Assembly (NCBI GenBank): GCA_002633005.1
Contig: NMRA01000139.1
Coordinates: 756,816-820,815, forward strand
Length of the DNA: 64,000 nucleotides
From: Phoronis australis
Taxonomy: Eukaryota; Phoronida; Phoronidae
Reading direction: 5' to 3'
A program made the position numbers and the translations under genes. Shown piece after piece: positions 62,701 through 64,000 of this stretch (position 1 is its first letter; the number at the start of each line of letters is the position of its first letter). The notes beneath the pieces are model-generated. The model was not told the DNA's origin and did no database searches. It worked only from the letters and a program-made list of their open reading frames with translations.

Positions 62701-64000
62701 TCACTACTAAACTCGAAAAAACGAGCCTGAAATGCCACTGACCGGTGATCAAATTCCTTACTTATGTCCAGAGGACTGATCTTCAGACCCGGTCCCACGT
62801 GCATGCCAGTAAGAGACTTTGGTCTGGAAGGTCGTAGATGGATTTAAAAGGCGATGCAATGGAATTGTTTCCTCTCCCTTGCTCGAATAGTAATTTACAG
62901 GTCAGTTCTCATCACTCATTTGCAGGTGTGAAGGCATATCCCGGAAATGTTGGTTCCGTTAAGGACACAGAAGAACAAACGCACAAAAGAGGGTACACGA
63001 ACGGCAGCACGACGCCGATCAAACAAACTCCGCCAGGTACACGTATATTTTGCTACACTTTCATTATGCGCAAGCATATAATGGTAACACCGACGTAATC
63101 CAGAGACCAGTTTCATGAAAACTGACTTAAAGACTTAAAAACTTTGACCAACCACTCATCAGCGGTTAAGGCCGAAGTTCGGTTTATATTAATAAAGAAG
63201 ATGAAAACTCCAAAAAGACCTTTTCATGAACACAAAGTCGGATTTTTGTTATTCGGCCTAACTTAAACATAAACTTAATCTGTTTTCGACATAGGTGAGC
63301 ATGGAAAAAACACCATCGATACAAGTTTCAAATTCACAAAGCAAAAGTCTAAATCATGATTTACTTACATTTTGGATACCATTCGGATCTCGTTTGCCTG
63401 CGATCGGATTACCCACGTATGACGGGGAAAATATCATTGCACATACATGTACATGTATGCCGGTAGGAAATATCATTCCACATACTTGTATGCCGGTAGG
63501 AAATATCATTGCACATACATGTATGCCGGTAGGAAATATCATTGCACATACATGTATGCCGGTAGGAAATATCATTGCACATACATGTATGCCGGTAGGA
63601 AATATCATTCCACATACTTGTATGCCGGTAGGAAATATCATTGCACATACATGTATGCCGGTAGGAAATATCATTCCACATACATGTATTCCGGTAGGAA
63701 ATATCATTGCACATACATGTATGCCGGTCGGTCGCACTCCAATATATCTACAGCCTTCGACGGTTATCGAATCGAAAGCAGACGACCTTCAGTTTGGCAA
63801 CGTTAAGGAAAACAAGAACAAAACCATACGATGATAAAAGAGAACACAGTAACACGACAATTATATACAAACACATTTCAATAAAAGAAAACAAAACGAA
63901 AATCTCAGCGTAAATACATGTACTAACGCAGTACTGTTCCTTGTTACGACATTTAAATATAAAGTAACTAAGATGTCTAAGTAATATACAAATGCAGAGT
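50661..64000 (+). CDS. Gene C: third FTP-4Cys-TSP1 receptor paralogue, 3' end beyond window
   Basis: Joined exons 50661-50718, 56312-56551, 58988-59203, 60343-60528, 61437-61616 and 62926-63036 give 330 residues plus one base in an open frame: N-terminal hydrophobic segment 1-19, FTP 20-171, four-cysteine module 172-233, TSP1 234-293, stalk from 294. Transmembrane and tail exons were searched for in 63037-64000 and not found, so they are probably beyond the edge. Exon lengths and phases of the ectodomain equal gene B's exactly, and sequence is closest to gene B, so B and C are the younger pair of duplicates. Nothing in the six exons suggests a pseudogene. It is inferred to be a type I receptor like its neighbours. 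Confidence 0.83.
50719..54300. other. Left part of intron 1 of gene C; no gene recognised
   Basis: Short GA microsatellite at 51139-51152. Frames of up to 137 codons (51549-51962) show no recognised motif. No paired splice sites were found that extend the receptor. Confidence 0.4.
54301..56028. mobile_element. THAP-type TIR DNA transposon, copy 3 (most complete)
   Basis: The left end TTTAAAGGCGATTGCCAACC and right end GGGTGGCATTCTCCTTTAA are the family termini. Interior 54470-54690 reads, with shifts, CPNYGAEKKAGISFFDFP, then RKWLAV, KYEAVKHLRV, GRHFVVSDFSDEFRLTKEL, which follows the THAP order (C..C, FFRFP, KW, HF..SDF), with the C of CxRHF changed. The rest is non-coding and includes GCGACGGGCCTGATCGGG (55496), common to all three copies. 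It lies in intron 1 of gene C. Confidence 0.75.
56312..56551 (+). CDS. Gene C exon 2: fucolectin/F5_8C domain, N-terminal half
   Basis: 240 nt, phase 1-1, acceptor CTTCAAG, donor GCAT|GTGAGT. It encodes NLAFNRVTSQTGQK, WGSSMKAVDGNPNPNFEGQS, CTHTD, KPYWRVWVGR and HYVMITNRILA. The frame is also open upstream to an ATG at 56227, but the acceptor and homology set the exon start. Confidence 0.92.
56552..58987. other. Intron 2 of gene C with a MITE; no gene recognised
   Basis: It contains a CAGTGGCGGGTCTAGG-type repeat start at 57271 and the perfect-TIR element 57901-58460. A GGTTCAAATCCC word at 58604 resembles a tRNA B box, but no cloverleaf is visible. Confidence 0.45.
57901..58460. mobile_element. 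MITE with perfect 32-bp terminal inverted repeats
   Basis: The first 32 bases, starting GGGCCCGGTCTCCAATCTCC, are exactly complementary to the last 32 (58429-58460). Subterminal zones are rich in ACTCATACTC/GAGTATGA words on both sides. It is about 560 bp with no transposase. The GGGCCCG start resembles the Harbinger-like end at 629, suggesting but not proving that superfamily. There is an N at 58315; no clear target duplication was seen. Confidence 0.88.
58988..59203 (+). CDS. Gene C exon 3: fucolectin/F5_8C domain, C-terminal half
   Basis: 216 nt, phase 1-1, acceptor GTTTAG, donor CAG|GTAAGC. It encodes GRLHNFAVYVVQAGRPER, LCYHFHGVFPPGTRLLKC, then LLSDKKEILTLCEVAV and FDAYPG. Confidence 0.92.
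60343..60528 (+). CDS. Gene C exon 4: four-cysteine module
   Basis: 186 nt, phase 1-1, acceptor TTTATAG, donor ATCG|GTATGC. It encodes GWYRPGTQVVESKVDVTFSG, with cysteines in ELCQP, KYCIM, PHCPT and ERCTIPPKI. Confidence 0.9.
61437..61616 (+). CDS. Gene C exon 5: thrombospondin type 1 repeat
   Basis: 180 nt, phase 1-1, acceptor TGTTTCAG, donor TCGA|GTGAGT. It encodes DDFEYTLAWNEWSPCSTTCG, EGVRQKEEICEEPEF, then three cysteines ending SSSPCPS. It has WNEW and CSTTCG motifs as in gene B. Confidence 0.94.
61617..62925. other. Intron 5 of gene C; no gene recognised
   Basis: A 122-codon frame (62078-62446) has no recognised motif. Nothing else was resolved. Confidence 0.4.
62926..63036 (+). CDS. 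Gene C exon 6: stalk segment
   Basis: 111 nt, phase 1-1, acceptor ATTTGCAG, donor CCAG|GTACAC. It encodes VKAYPGNVGSVKDTEEQTHK, then RGYTNGSTTPIKQTPP, with the sequon NGS. It resembles gene A exon 6 in its NVG.V.DT motif and its (S/P)PG end. Confidence 0.68.
63430..63730. repeat. 33-bp minisatellite, about nine units
   Basis: Head-to-tail units run CATACATGTATGCCGGTAGG and AAATATCATTGCA. Variants are CATACTTG, ATTCCA (for ATTGCA) and ATTCC (for ATGCC). Because 33 is a multiple of 3 the array is open in several frames on both strands and gives false periodic proteins. It lies in the intron after gene C exon 6. Confidence 0.95.
63731..64000. other. Intronic DNA to window end; nothing recognised
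   Basis: AT-rich, with no transmembrane exon of gene C visible before the edge. Confidence 0.4.

Noticed and set aside
63354-63834. Long repetitive frames on both strands in the minisatellite, giving periodic proteins
   Set aside because: A 33-bp tandem repeat without stops opens several frames at once; no start context, splice link or composition supports coding.

Overview
The window looks like animal nuclear DNA, probably from a marine invertebrate. A lancelet or another invertebrate deuterostome is my guess, at low confidence. The reasons are long introns with GT/AG splice sites, extracellular animal domains (fucolectin-type F5/8C, thrombospondin type 1), several metazoan transposon families, and very frequent TACATGTA-type words. 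Three isolated N bases (17923, 45811, 58315) show the assembly is imperfect.

The main content is a head-to-tail array of three paralogous genes on the + strand: gene A (5293-23261, 11 exons, 943 aa), gene B (26637/26661-43036, 10 exons, about 592-600 aa) and gene C (50661 to beyond the window end, 6 exons seen). I assembled them by hand from splice sites, reading phase and paralogue alignment. Gene A's exons total 2832 nt and gene B's 1779 nt (from ATG 26661); both are multiples of three with one terminal stop. The architecture is short signal peptide, one fucolectin-type (FTP/F5_8C) domain split over two exons, an unrecognised four-cysteine module opening with GWY and closing with CTIPP, one TSP1 repeat, a fast-diverging stalk, one transmembrane helix (genes A and B) and a highly charged cytoplasmic tail. 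The ectodomain exons are symmetric phase 1-1 and keep their lengths (240, 216, 180/186, 177/180 nt). The proteins look like type I surface receptors; a recognition or immune role is inference. The canonical fucose-binding motif is degraded in all three.

The rest is introns and intergenic DNA full of mobile elements. A PIF/Harbinger transposase (minus strand, cut by the window start) has a CTTAAG-rich subterminal region (1-629). A family of TIR elements with a decayed THAP-type zinc finger occurs at 17476-20220, 45558-about 49500 and 54301-56028. The first is interrupted by a short Penelope-like element (RT tail, GIY-YIG domain, hammerhead-like core, 11-bp target duplication) and the second by a decayed non-LTR-like retroelement on the minus strand. 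There are also several MITE-like inverted repeats (3418-3716, 6601-7081, 27661-27876, 43295-44816, 57901-58460), a CGACCC-type low-complexity repeat family, and a 33-bp minisatellite (63430-63730) in gene C. No rRNA, tRNA or CRISPR was recognised.

Layout: 1-629 Harbinger end; 630-5292 upstream DNA; 5293-23261 gene A; 23262-26636 intergenic; 26637-43036 gene B; 43037-50660 transposon-rich intergenic; 50661-64000 gene C, whose transmembrane and tail exons lie beyond the window.
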